Notes under the pieces: generated by a model
What the model was told of the DNA's origin: nothing
The model's database searches: none
What the model saw: only the letters and a program-made list of their open reading frames with translations
Part shown: in pieces, positions 12,401 through 23,913 of the stretch
Layout: the number at the start of each line of letters is the position of its first letter
Numbering within the stretch: position 1 is the stretch's first letter
Position numbers and translations under genes: made by a program
DNA from: Tetragonia tetragonoides
Taxonomy: Eukaryota > Streptophyta > Magnoliopsida > Caryophyllales > Aizoaceae
Length of the DNA: 64,000 nucleotides
Direction: 5' to 3'
Assembly (NCBI GenBank): GCA_038025085.1
Contig: CM076153.1
Span: 8,463,501 to 8,527,500, forward strand

Positions 12401-15400
12401 AATATCTAGTGTGAAGCAAAGCTATCCATAAAGTTTACTATACTCACAAGACTTGCCGAAATACAGTTCTTTCAGATAAAAGGTCTTGAGCGTTGAGCAG
12501 AAAGAAAAAAAAAGAGATAAAAGGTCTTGAGTAAACCCTCTTTTGGAGCTCCAAAAGGCTCTTTAACAAACTCAAACGCCCTTACGATTTCTTTTCTTGC
12601 TAGATGACTCAAGAAAGCACCCATACCATGCAACCTCATGCTTAACTGAAGAGGGTGAAACTCAAGACACAACAAAAGAGTAAGTATCCAAGAAACCTAA
12701 GTTTTGTAAGTAGTAAAGAGATTGTAACATTATCAAGCTTTTTAAGACCTTAAGAGGTTAGTAGTGACCATTAAAAGACCAGGTTTCAATTGATACTTAA
12801 ATAACTGGTGAATTCTAGCGTCTTTCAGAATCCTCATAGAAATCAAAAACTGGGTCCGAAATAAAGAAGATACCAATAACGTTTATAAAGGCCTCGTTTG
12901 AGACTGAAAAATGATGCTTCGACACAAATTTGGAAGAACATTAAGCCCAAAAGTCTAAAACCTGGAGTGCACTAAGGTTTTTATCTTCTAGTTGGACAGA
13001 GGTCAAATCGAGAAAGGGGTACAACTAAGTAATTAACGGACTAGCTACGGACCAAGCTTTCAGTCACAAATGATTGAAAAGAAAGAGTTAAAGTATACTC
13101 CTAGGTTTCCCAACTCAGAAGACATCACCAATCTGATAAAATATATTAAACTAGCCCGCCCATTCTGTCTCGTCCCAAATGGTATGGATCATTTCGTTAT
13201 ACTGTGCTCAGACCCGATTATTGAGCAACTAGAGAGATCTCAACACAGCTACAATTTCTCCTGAGAGATAAATTTGCCACCACACAGTATATCAGGTCAA
13301 ACACAGTTCAGCATTGTTTTCGGAAATAAACCTACAGTATGTAAGTACCTTCAGATAATCAAACATCATCAAGCATTGTACAAGAACATGACGTCGAAAA
13401 CTAGGATCTTTCAACTGCAGGTAAGCGAGATTCAAAATAGTTACTAATTGCATAAGTACTAAAAATAAATTCAAGAGCAGCTGAAGAAATAAGCCTCCAC
13501 TTCTTTGAATAACTCATAGCACTTGAAGAGCACAATTACCTCCAGACCCATCAGTTTACTGCTGGTAAGATATTTTATGGTGAAAGCTGCCCCTTCTTCC
13601 TCTAGATTAGTAGCATTTCCTTCTTCGTCACTCAAGGGTTGAGCATCAAATGTATTTAGCACAACCTAAATGAAGAATAAGTCAAAAGAAGCACAAGTAG
13701 CTGGCCAACAAATAATTTTCTTTTGAAACCAACAGCAGTCAGAAAAAAGAAGGTTAAAATAAACACGTGCTACCATTAAGCTGGATGTAAATCTGTGCCA
13801 CTTGGTAGGATTGAGAGTCAATGATGGAGGGTTATAAAAGTACTCCTGAAAGACATTCAGATTTCAGAGTTAAATAACGACAGTAGAGGAGAACAATACA
13901 CAATTAAGTTTAGATGACTTTAAAACACACAAGACAAAAACAAAATAGAAACAGTTCTCAAACTTGAAATGTAGCTAACTTCACCTACATCCACATCAAC
14001 ATCAACATCAACATTACCCCAATGCCTCCAAAGAAGCTCCCGCACAAGCGGGGTAAGGGGATGTTGGATGTAAGCAGCCTAACCAATGTGTGAAAACAGA
14101 GAGGTTGTTTCCATTTGAGCCTTGATCTGACAAGTGAAGACCATCTACAACTTTTTACAACAAAAAAAAAATGCAGATAGTTTGATAAGCAGTGTTATCG
14201 TGTTGATTTAGGCTCTGTTCTCCTCAGCTTAATTTAGTTCAGTTCATGTGGGACTTATCACTCAGATAGTCAGATTTATTCCGAAATAAATTCATGATGA
14301 TACTTATGTCATTGGAAAGATTTCAAAGCCTACTTTCAAATAAGTTGATATTGAATATGTTTGGACGATTTTTAAATGGTTAAAGGTCAAGCTAAAAAAA
14401 ATCAATTCAGTTCAGTTCAGTTCAGTTTTTTCCAAGTGAAAAGAACGAACTTATATTCTAAAGCGAAAGAGGAGTGTATCTTTTTTGCTCCATAGCAAGA
14501 TCTATAACTTCACCTACATCCAATTGCATCAACTCTGAACAGCAGAACTTGCTCAACACAGCATGCATAAATCAACATGCCTAACATTGGGCCAAGACTT
14601 GGAGTGTGAAAACTTGAGCAACAGTAGCAAGCAAATGAGCATATACTATGATGAGCTACTAGTCATATTTCAAATTATATCTTTATTTGTCAAATTCAAA
14701 TATATATATAGTCAGATTATGTCAAGCAGGCATTCTCATTAAAATTCACAATCGAAAGACCAAATGTCTCCTGTGATATTGTGTACTCTCACATTCAGCA
14801 GAGCATAAAATGTCACGTTCACACTATATTTCATAAACTACTCACCTGTAAACTCCAGAACGTCTTGTAGAAGTTGAAGTCAATAGCAATGCCTAAAGTA
14901 AAAGGCATAATTGCCAAAGTGTTAGGTTATATGCTTGGAATCAAAATGCTCAATACTTAGAAGGGCGTGAGAATACCAGTAGGCGGATCTTTCTCATATT
15001 TCGTTTCATTGGACGTATTGAAAACTCCCTTAATATTCACAGCTGAAACATCAGGGAGACAAAAGGTTATTTAATTCTCCAACATGGAAACCAACATAAT
15101 GGACAGCACACACAAACCTGAACGCTCAGACAGTGGGAAGAAATGTGCCAGAAACATAAGAATCCGTCCACAAAACACCACATCATTTGCCTGCAAGGAT
15201 GCATCAACAGAACAGTTTAAAGACCACCTTCAATTATGAACAAGTATCATCCATCCTACAGATGACTACTTAATAAGTTAATTTAAACATAAAGACATGT
15301 TCAAGGCCAATAGGGCATTGCTCAACAAAATGGGTGATATCCAGACAATAAGTAATGTCAACTTTCTTCGCAATATTACAATGGGTCTCAGTATTTCAAA

Positions 15401-18400
15401 GTGACTCTGCCTGATTCATACCCCTGAGGTGATTCTGCACAGTAGTTTAGGGGAAGAGGGCGAGCAATAGCAGGCTGGGAGCTTGAGATTGAGGATAAAG
15501 CGTGTTGTCGTTATAGTAGGAGTAAGTTTATTATGATGCACAATGGTCACATGGTTGATGAGATAATTATTTTAGCTGAGGGATACGGTAGAAGTTATAT
15601 GAAGTAGAAGGATAGAGAACTCTATGATTGGCAAAAATCAGAAATGCTGCAGCAACTAAAAGATAGATTCCTTAAGTTTGAAAACAAAAAGGATTCTGTA
15701 AATAAATAAAAAAATTGAATAAAAGAATACTGTGAGCGTCTTTCATAAAAGGATAATATAAAGGCCACTGATGACTCCTTGCTGAATGTCTAACAGGTGC
15801 GTGACAAAATAGCACAAAGCAGAACAGGGATGCATAAAATTGATTCTAAATCAGACAGCTTTAAATCCTTGATTTCTCTGGTCTGGCTTTGTAAGCTTCT
15901 ACGCTAATATCTGATTTTATTGTTGTTGGGGGCCATATTTTTGAGATTTTTTACAGCACTTCAGAGATTGAAAATACGGTTCTCCACTACAAGATGCCAC
16001 ACTCATTAAAGTGTGTAAACACACCTTTGCTGAATGAGATTGTAGGAAGCTTATACAAACTAAGAAAACAATATCAGCTAGCTTCTTTGTCACCAATGAC
16101 ATACAGCCAAGACAAAGGTCAAATGCAAGATTGATTGAGCGCATTTATCAGCATATTGAAGTTGCAAACAGCAAGAATAGTGGGAAGAGGCATAGGAAAT
16201 TTTCATTCAGATGTTAGAACCTTTGACAGACGACGCAGAAGCTGATTGCATGTCCTCAACATCACAAGTTTCCCTCGTGCGAACAGTTCTTGCTGCACAA
16301 GCAACCACACAATTCATCAGAAAAAAAGCAAGCAGTAATGCAAATAGTATCTTTCGTTCAATGGGACTAGAAGTACCAAAACATAAATGTGTTTACAAAA
16401 GGTAATATAAACCTTTCCAAGTATGTCTTGCTTGCTCTCTATATAAGCAAAAATATCTTTGCAATTCTTCATGGTAGACATTTCTGTCAAGTCTTCCAAC
16501 AGCTGAAATATCATGCCACCCTCCACATGTTCTTTCTCACAGAGGTACAATACAATGTCTGTTCAGAAAAGAAAGAGATGGACATTGTTAGTAATAGGAA
16601 CTACAATTTCTTTTTTTAGATAGAGAGAGAACTACAACTGCAAACATTGATTTCTTAGAAAAGAAAAGTTTCTTATAAATGTCAAAAAGTATTTAGAGCC
16701 TAGGAAGACAAGAAGTAATCCATGAAGTAACTAGTTACAAGTAACCCCGCTTTCGCTGGATGTCAGTAAAAGGTGCCCCTTTGAAAGCCCCTGCCGCATT
16801 GGCTCATAACGAAGCCTTCCCAGTGGACCCAGACAAGAGCCTCTTGTTGAAACACCCCAGAGAAATCACCAATATAAGGCTCCAACCACAAGCACCAAAG
16901 ATGGCCATTATAGCTAAATGATACTTGGGATTCCATGAAATTCCACCAAAGACACATGCTTCACAATTTTATAAAATCGCAGACTTATAATACGACAAAC
17001 AAGATTTAAAGGTCGTCCCACCCACCTTTAAAGGGGATGCAAGTCAAGTTACATAAATATGCCATACAAGCACAACACTTAATATCAAGTATATCAACAA
17101 TGTATAGCAAATCCTGAAGTACACGGCAAGGAAACTCCAGTGGCCGCAAAATGGCTCAAACTAGTGACCAGTCCTAGTCCTATACACGAGAAAACATGAC
17201 AGCTAAAATAACAATAATTTGCTAGTATTCAACCATTTCGCCTTAAGAAGGGGGAGAGGGAGAGAGACACAAGTCTTGACCAAAAGTTGCCAAACAACAT
17301 ACTGTAACTTTATTTCCAACATATACTTCTTACTTTATCTATTAGACATGTAAAAACAAATTTAAAACTTGTTTTTCAAACATTAAAATAGAAAAAAGTA
17401 AAATCAAAAAATCAAAATCAAAAATTAAAAATTAAAATGTATGTGATAGGAATAAATGAGGGCTGCAGAGGACAAAGATAAAAATTAGAGGGGCAAATCA
17501 CACAAAGCACAGGCTTGAAAACAAGCAATAACTATACCAACATTTGAAATTTCACAACCAGCTCGAAGAAAACTACACCATTTTTTTTGGATAAAGAGAA
17601 AGATTGTATTAATGAAGTGTCAAAAATTACAGCAAAGGAGGACAAGACGTCCTTCGAAATATCTAGTTACAGATCAGCGACCCCAGTTATGCTGAATTTG
17701 AGTAATGGTGTAATCTCTAAAAGACCAAGAAGCTCTAACCCACAATGAAGCTAGATAAGTGGCTTTATCCCACAGTGGGCCATGCGGAAGGCCAGAGATG
17801 ACTAGTTTCAAACAAAAGAGTGCATGCATCTGGAAACATACTAGAAGCAAAAGCGAGAAACGAAAACATACCCAGAAGGCGAGAGATTTCACCCTGTGCA
17901 ATATCCCCATCAGCAATGGATCGACCATATTGCATAGTTGGTTCGCCAGACTCTACTGCACATGCCTACATCAAGTAATCAGCATACAAGTGAAACTTCT
18001 AAACCATAATAAATGGGGGGAAATAAAAGAGTGAAATATTATGAAGAGCACACTTCATAAACTCTTTCTCGAAATAAGCTAAGACAAACAGTCAGCCCAT
18101 CAAAGATGGAATCCATCAGTATTGGGAAACAGAAAAAACAAACAAGAGCTCCTCTTTTCAAAAATTAAAATAAAAAAATAGAGAAAAAAGCTCCTTCCAA
18201 TAACACAGGCAACAACTGACTGAGAGTTTTGACTGTGCATTCCGTCTAAAATGTCAGGCCATACCTCGTGACTATATTAGACTTAGCTTTACTGATACGT
18301 CTTCTGAAACTTTGAGTTTCAATTTGATACAGGACCAATAAGGAAACTTGAAGGCATATATATTAAACGCGAAGTGAACATGAGTCTAATTAAAATATGC

Positions 18401-20158
18401 ATATATTCATACCACTAACTCTTGGAGTAATGTCCGTAAAATGTTTTCCAATAACTGATTCTCATCCAGAACCAATTTTGTTTCTCTCTGCAAAACAAAG
18501 TTTGAATTAGTCAGACTTTACGCGTCATATCAAAAAGCCAATGACCTGGCAATATCTGCAACTGACTGACTAGCCATAAACTCGCAGAGGTACAATACAC
18601 AACACTAACATTTCAGGATGTCAAGAACAAGTTTATGCAAAGAGGTCCATGTACCAATAAGTAAATCACTACATCAGTTGCACCAACTATCAAATGAGAG
18701 CTCGCAGCGGCTGCAGTGCCCCCCCTCCTTCTATCCTTTTTTTTTCATCTGTGTGAAGGTGTTATTCACTAATTATACTAAGCACTGGTACGAAGAGTTC
18801 TTGAACTATCTTTTATCAAATTAAACCAATTACCTCAAAAAGACTTTCCATTAACAAAGAACTGTAAATTATTTCCTCAGTTCAGCTTATTAAACAAAAC
18901 TATTCATCAAGTGTCACGTTGCAAAAGCAGCAGGCGGGCAGCAAATTAAGTAAAATACAAACAGCTTAAACTGAGTGTTTGTTAAAGATGTCAATGTAGG
19001 GTTGTTATGGATAAAGTCCATAAGTCGCAACCTTCCCAATACACAAGATTCTTTTTTTTACAAAGAAAAAGAATCGTATTAATGAAAGAAAAAAAAAGGC
19101 CCAGCAGAGACTATGATGTCCTCCAGAGTGCAGGAAGTTTACAAATTAGTCCAATTTCTTTTGATATCAGAAATGGGATTATACTCATAATTCTCACTAT
19201 TGTTCAAGGGTGAGGTAACACACATTTGACCTCCTACATTCACCAGCAGCGAGATCTTCATCGATGGTGTTGTTGGTGGTGTAAGGTACTGGTATTGTAC
19301 GGAAATGGAGGGCAAAGGAGCCAACATCCTACTGATTGTAACAAAAAAGTTGGACTTCACATTAGGAGAAGGGAGTTGATAATGTTCTCTTGTTGACGAA
19401 ATTCAAGCTCTTCTCAAGCACAAAATAAGTAACAGAAACACGTCTGTAACCAGCTCTTTTCTAGTCTTCGCCACTCATTACTCAAAGTTAGGACTTAGGG
19501 GTAAGGTCGCACATATATTGATCTATCAAACCCTACTGTAGGTGGATTCGACTGATGGTGGTGGTGGTGGTTGTTACCTATATGCCAATCCTTCTTCATT
19601 AAAAACAATTAAGTAGTTCATTATCAAATGAGCAGAAGCACTGCAGTTAGTTCTAACTCAGACTAAACTTAGGCAGCAGATTTTCGAACCCTAACTGGGC
19701 ACTGGCCTATAATTAGTGGGTATGTATTCATTTTCCTGAAAGCCACTACATATTACTCTACTTTTGCATTAACAAATGCATAAACTACATAACCAAATGA
19801 AGCTCATGCCAAACCAACAAAATCAAATTCCAAAAAAAAAAAAAAAAATTGAACAGAGATAAAACCTGGGGTTTAATGGCCTCCTGCACAGTTCGTAAGG
19901 CAAAACTCTCAGGAGGGCCAGGATTTGATAATGCCCTCTTAAAAATCTCCTGAGAAAAAAAAAAAACATAAACGAAAATTTTAATTGCAACTGAAATAAT
20001 GAGTTTCACGTTACTTCAAAACCAATTAAAATTATTTCTTTACTTCTTTTCTCAATTTTTTACATCAAGATTTCAACTTTCAAGTGCATTTCAAGCTTTG
20101 ATACATCAGAAAATTAAAACTAGAGAGATTGAAATAATGCGAGCACTACACATACCAT
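6490..20158 (-). CDS. THO1: THO complex subunit 1 (THOC1/HPR1), complete, 21 coding exons
   Basis: THOC1/HPR1 is a core subunit of the nuclear THO/TREX complex, which couples transcription to mRNP assembly and export and is needed for trans-acting siRNA production in Arabidopsis. Coding exons, 5' to 3' on the minus strand: 20158-20156, 19949-19866, 18487-18413, 17965-17872, 16558-16413, 16292-16221, 15190-15118, 15042-14977, 14892-14846, 13845-13774, 13665-13540, 13414-13349, 12104-12063, 10653-10537, 10446-10370, 9024-8958, 8837-8766, 8474-8424, 7368-7309, 7212-7063, 6750-6490. All have GT-AG borders and join in phase to about 606 residues, close to the roughly 600 of Arabidopsis. Typical stretches are FALRTVQEAIKPQ, ELFARGKLVMLRTCNQLLRR, ANDVVFCGRILMFLAHFFP, WWKRDGCPPFEKQP, YHHKNNK and FGIEGVVPLELLPPEMRSKYQ, then an acidic tail ending DADIDLEAVG. 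The ATG is the last codon of the first exon. Introns hold several LINE and SINE remnants. I see no lesion. Confidence 0.96.
9256..9560. mobile_element. Truncated Stowaway-like MITE end in a THOC1 intron
   Basis: The sequence tactccctccgaaaatttcgtaatttaaaatg has the CTCCCTCCG terminus typical of Stowaway (Tc1/mariner) MITEs. The matching CGGAGGGAG right end was not found within the next several hundred bases, so only one end survives or the element has been disrupted. The right boundary given is arbitrary. Confidence 0.4.
10208..10238. repeat. (TTTTTA)n microsatellite
   Basis: About five tandem copies of the hexamer TTTTTA within a THOC1 intron. The flanking atgctgcttttat occurs on both sides, suggesting a small local duplication. 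Confidence 0.8.
14403..14427. repeat. (TTCAG)n short tandem repeat
   Basis: Four to five copies of TTCAG lie in a THOC1 intron. The related sequence ttagttcagttcatg occurs near 14235, so this may be the edge of a decayed inverted element; the two sites are too diverged to define it. Confidence 0.5.
16640..16965 (-). mobile_element. LINE 3' end fragment (C-terminal zinc-binding region) in a THOC1 intron
   Basis: The minus strand reads HLWCLWLEPYIGDFSG and continues to VWVHWEGFVMSQCGRG, with frame breaks. This resembles the C-terminal part of plant LINE ORF2 (LWCLWLERN, WVRAS) before the usual DIQ-W ending. The plus strand starts with the tail-like sequence found at the other LINE 3' ends here (aagacaagaagtaatcc then ctagttacaagt). 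It is 5'-truncated and non-functional, and it lies in the same orientation as the host gene. Confidence 0.6.
17578..17835 (-). mobile_element. LINE 3' end fragment in a THOC1 intron
   Basis: The minus strand encodes WDKATYLASLWVRASWSFRD and then YTITQIQHNWG, the typical C-terminal end of plant L1 ORF2. It ends in an A-rich tail (T-run at 17581-17588 on the plus strand). The plus-strand text ttgtattaatgaag, cagcaaaggaggacaag and ctagttacagatcag recurs at the LINE copy near 43.5 kb, so both belong to one family. The copy is 5'-truncated. Confidence 0.75.
19045..19165 (-). mobile_element. Very short LINE 3' tail in a THOC1 intron
   Basis: The sequence ttctttttttt, then agaatcgtattaatgaaag, gatgtcctcc and tttacaaattagtcca matches the order of motifs at the two LINE 3' ends near 17.6 and 43.5 kb. 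Only the untranslated tail and last residues remain. Confidence 0.5.
19490..19582 (+). mobile_element. Au-SINE-like 3' fragment
   Basis: The sequence taggggtaaggtcgcacata, then caaaccctactgtaggtgg and a GGTGGTGGTTGTT end resembles the 3' half of Au-type plant SINEs (GGGTAAGGTCTGCGTACA, then CCC, GTGGG and a TTG-repeat end). The 5' tRNA-related half is not recognisable. A second, weaker similar run (aagggtgaggtaacacaca to gttgttggtggtg) lies at 19206-19280. Confidence 0.4.
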
Positions 20159-20717
20159 AATAATAATAATCAAGAAACAGCAAGGCTCCTTGGCTTCGCT
20201 TGAATCAACAGCTTCGAGGGTTCTCTCTCTAACCCGGCAAACTGAATTTTGTAGCTTTTTTGAGGGAAATTCGATTTTGTCGCTTAATTTTCAGTTCATA
20301 GCATGATTTTAAGTTACATCCCCAAAAAAAACAAGTTTAGCATTTTTCCGAATTTTTTCTTTTTTCACGAAGTGTCATCGCATAAACGACTAAGCTCTAG
20401 TTATTTGCCCTTAATTAAAGTTTTCAAAAATGCACCAAAAGTTTTCAAAAATGTAAATCTAGTTATTTTTTCAGTGATTTAGTGAATGCCCAACTCTGCT
20501 TTCCTCTCATCTCAAACTCTACTAATTTGTTTTTATTTTTTGAAACATTGAGATATTTTGTTGAAATATTTTTTTGTCCGCACTCTCGATATCCACCATC
20601 GACCACAATGATTAAATTCTCGTGGGACTTGTACGCTTCTAAATGCTTATCTTTGCTAACACATGCACAATATATCTATATAACACCCAATTGTATTAAA
20701 TTCGTCGGCAACCAATA
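20159..20717. promoter_or_regulatory. THOC1 5' untranslated exon and upstream region
   Basis: Reading the minus strand, the non-coding part of THOC1 exon 1 lies directly above 20158 and includes a purine-rich gagagagaaccctcg segment near 20220-20235. The remaining sequence up to the SINE is AT-rich. The transcription start and TATA position cannot be fixed from sequence alone. No other gene is visible. Confidence 0.4.
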
Positions 20718-20890
20718 AGTGGTTGGTGTGAGTGGTTCGACACTCTCATCCCTTAAGGGTTCGAATCTTGTAAATAGAGAAACAACTTAGTGGAAGCACT
20801 TTACCCTTCATAAGCCGATCCAGTGTGAACAGGATTAGCTTTGGTGCAAAGGGGTTTTGGTGAACCTGAGGTTATAACCCAAAAAAAAAA
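20718..20890 (+). mobile_element. tRNA-derived SINE
   Basis: The element begins near tggttggtgtgagtggttcga, which fits a pol III A box. It has a B box at agggttcgaatcttg (consensus GGTTCGANNC). It continues through about 120 bp of non-coding body and ends in a run of A after ataaccc. A clean target-site duplication is not visible; ggcaacca on the left and agcaacga on the right may be decayed copies. It lies between the divergent start of THOC1 and the 3' end of the bHLH gene. Confidence 0.65.
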
Positions 20891-21752
20891 TGACAGCAAC
20901 GAGGAATAGAGAAACATGCTATCAAGATGCGTTTAATTTCATAGGATTATAAGATGGGGGTAAACATTAGTGGTAGATCAAATGCACATATTGTAAAATG
21001 TTTGAATGACTAAAATTTTGAAATTATAAATCTCATGTGTTTAACTCATCAACAAATTAAATAGTTCAAGCTACATATATTGAGTCATTAAAATTGATCC
21101 CCGCTTATGTGAATAAACAAGGTTTTGTCCATGGCTTAAAAGTTCAAAAGGATGACAATCACCCAAGCACCATGATACTTTGGCTCATGTTCATCCACAA
21201 TTAAGTTGAAATATCTTAAGCGTTGTCAGGCGGTCAAAATAGATATTTGATTTTCTTTTTAAATTTAGTGATTATTTCTCTACTTCTTTTTTTTTATAGT
21301 CTCTAAGATATTTTTTCGCTCCGTTCATGACTCACTCGCCTAATTAGCTTGTCAATGACCAACATGTTATGAATAATAAATAAGCATCCATACTTGATAT
21401 TCAAAACCAAGTAAAACCGCTCTTTCATAAAGCTTAGACTTTATTGTGTATGACATTTAACCACAACCCCTTCATCATATACTAGTTTTTTTGGATTAGT
21501 GCTCATCCAAATATATAATATAGTTGTGCGATTTTAAAAACATAAATATTACAATTGATGAACACCAACAATCCAAGCTAAGTAAATGTGATTCATACAC
21601 TCATATGAATGTTTGTATACATATATGGTGAGTATATGTATGTATAAAACAGGTTATTGCTTTATGTATATTTGGTATCTGTCAATCGAACAATATGTAT
21701 ATCAAAAAAAATATATCAAGTATATTGTGTTTCTCGTATATAAGAAGCCAAA
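20891..21752. other. Intergenic region downstream of the bHLH gene, no gene seen
   Basis: AT-rich DNA with no convincing ORF. It includes the bHLH 3' untranslated region at its right end and a TATATG-rich stretch around 21610-21700. Confidence 0.4.
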
Positions 21753-21902
21753 TTATACATTTCTAGGTCTCCTAGTAAAGGTCCTTGACGCAACGTGATG
21801 TTGATCACCCCAATTTTCTCTTGCTGTTAGGCTTTTCATGATCGATATTGGAACTAAGCATAGTCCTTTACTTTGTAGGTCAACTTGTCTCTCAACATCA
21901 TC
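21753..21902 (-). pseudogene. Orphaned last exon of the bHLH gene, beyond an in-frame stop
   Basis: After an acceptor (tttatag, minus strand), this exon reads DDVERQVDLQSKGLCLVPIS and ends in a TAA at 21755-21753. The SKGLCLVPIS motif is the conserved C-terminus of bHLH112/bHLH68-type factors. The exon joins in phase to the previous exon (22169-22119), but that exon carries a TAA six bases before its donor. As written, this segment is 3' untranslated. Confidence 0.7.
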
Positions 21903-22124
21903 CTATAAATATTCGAGCACCAAAGAAAAAACAAATTAAAAGAAGGGCTTGGGTTAATTAACCAAGTAAATAAAATGAAGCTATAAAAAAAAAACTACAA
22001 TAATTAACAACAAGACGGATGATTATTTCAATATTGGCATAATTATGACTTATGAGCATAAAATGTTTGGTGAGAAAATTATTATTAGTAAATAAAATTA
22101 TGGTCTAAGTTGTGATACCTGGAA

Positions 22125-23913
22125 TTATGATTGTAATGACATTGTCTCGAAATAGGAGATGCTTAACCTCTGAAAAAGTAGATTCCAAAATTACTTTCAT
22201 AATATTGACGCAAAAAAAAAATAAAATCAATATTCAAGATCAAATTAAAAATAACATACCCGAAGTTCTTGATGAATAATTCTGATGTAGATACAAGTCT
22301 CATGAAGAACCGAAGCTGTGTCTGTCTGTGTAATTAAAATTGTCCCATTCAAACATATTTTTTTGAATTAAACTTTTATACTTTGATGGAGTTTGGATCT
22401 TAGACAAACATGACTGACCTTTCCATAAGGACATACAATTTCTTGAAGAGCAGTAATTTTGTCACTTAACTTTTGGCTCCTTCTACCAGATTTCTGCATC
22501 TTCATCAATCATAAAAATGTGTAACAAGTATATGTCATATTTCTTTTTTTTTTTTTTTTTTTGGTTCACAACCAAAGTATCCCCTTTCATATTTCTTTTT
22601 ATTGATAAGAATGTCATATTTCTTTCAGAACATTACTATAAACCAAAATGAAAAAGAAAAAAGTACAATTAAATTAAAAAAAGAAAGAAACAATTAATCA
22701 CCTCGAGTTGTCGAGAATCAATTAATTGCTCAATGGCCTTCCTTTTCTTACTCATCCTTGATGCTTCTAAGCTTGTTATGTTATTACTCACAATACTATT
22801 CCTTTGACGTCCAATCCTAGCTCTAGATGCACAATTTCTTGCATCTTTGATGGTCTACAAACAAAAGGGAAAACCCAAAAAGAAAAATAAATAAACAAAG
22901 AAAATAAATAGTTGAGACCTTGACGTTTGTAGAGCTAGCTAGCTCAGATATGTGTGCATTTTTATCTACGTAATAAAATATCCAATCTACTTTCTATATA
23001 AAAAAAAGAAAAAAGAAAAAACTATTATACCCGTTTATATGGCTGAGGCAAAAGACTGTGAGTCTTGACGGACGAATCACAGGGCAATCCACAATGGTAA
23101 TCCGTCAATGGAGAAGGAGATGCCAGGCTAAGCTCGTCATTCGTGGTTGACATGATCGGTGAGTACATTGCTGCAAATTTTTTCAAGTACATTACAGTTA
23201 TGAGTAATTTTGAAGAACCCGAAATGATATGGATTAGGTGGGAGCGTTTTTACAGTCCGGAGAAAAAAGCTCGAAGAAAGAAAGAAGAGATGTAACATAA
23301 TGAATTAAAGCATATGATAAATTGAAAATGTGTTATATGATTTTACTCCAATTCTTTGATTCATTGAATTTTCCTATAAACAAAAAATGTCTATATTTCA
23401 AATTTACCAGGTGAGAAGTAGGAAAATTGAGAGGAATCCATGCTCCCATCACTAAGTTGCTCGTGATAACTGTTGTCAAATCCTGTTCCAAGACAACCAT
23501 CACTGCAACAAAAACATTATTGGCATTAGACAAGGGACAATTGAAAATGGGGAAAGAAACTAAAAACTTTAACTTTGAAGCTAGCTAATAAAGTTTGTTT
23601 AAGTAAAACTTGTTTTTGGCTGCTTCTTTTGTAATTGCTGCCTTAAATTTCAAATGTAACTCAATTATTGAAGAAGACATACATGTTACTACTTCCCATC
23701 ATCATAGAGAGCTCGCAATTACTTGATTGAAATCCATTGAATCCTAGAAAAAAGATAAAATGAAACAGATTCAAGTTACATTGCATTAGTTTCTTGATAT
23801 ATCATTACTAAAAAAAATTATCAAAATTAATTACTAGTACTACCATAATAAGAAAACATACCCGGATTGAATGGTTGCAAGCAAGATAACGATGTAAAGT
23901 TGTGATCCTTCAT
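22125..23913 (-). CDS. bHLH transcription factor (bHLH112/68-like), prematurely stopped
   Basis: Coding exons on the minus strand: 23913-23862, 23743-23683, 23502-23408, 23170-23031, 22854-22702, 22493-22419, 22325-22260 and 22169-22125 (TAA). All borders are GT-AG and phases agree, giving 228 residues. The N-terminal half is Ser/Met-rich. The basic segment MSKKRKAIEQLIDSRQLEKS lacks the H-E-R E-box contact set, as is usual for this subfamily. The helix-loop-helix follows: KLSDKITALQEIVCPYGKTD and then TASVLHETCIYIRIIHQELR. Relatives bind DNA as dimers in stress and root development; the exact role here is unknown. A TAA at 22127-22125 falls after SISYFETMSLQS, so the conserved SKGLCLVPIS tail in the next in-phase exon is lost. 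The stop is only 6 nt from the last junction, so nonsense-mediated decay would not be expected. Alternatives are a base-call error or an unrecognised splice choice. Confidence 0.85.

Noticed and set aside
20750..20775. tRNA-like B box (GGTTCGAATC)
   Set aside because: Followed by a long non-tRNA body and an A-run; it is part of a SINE.
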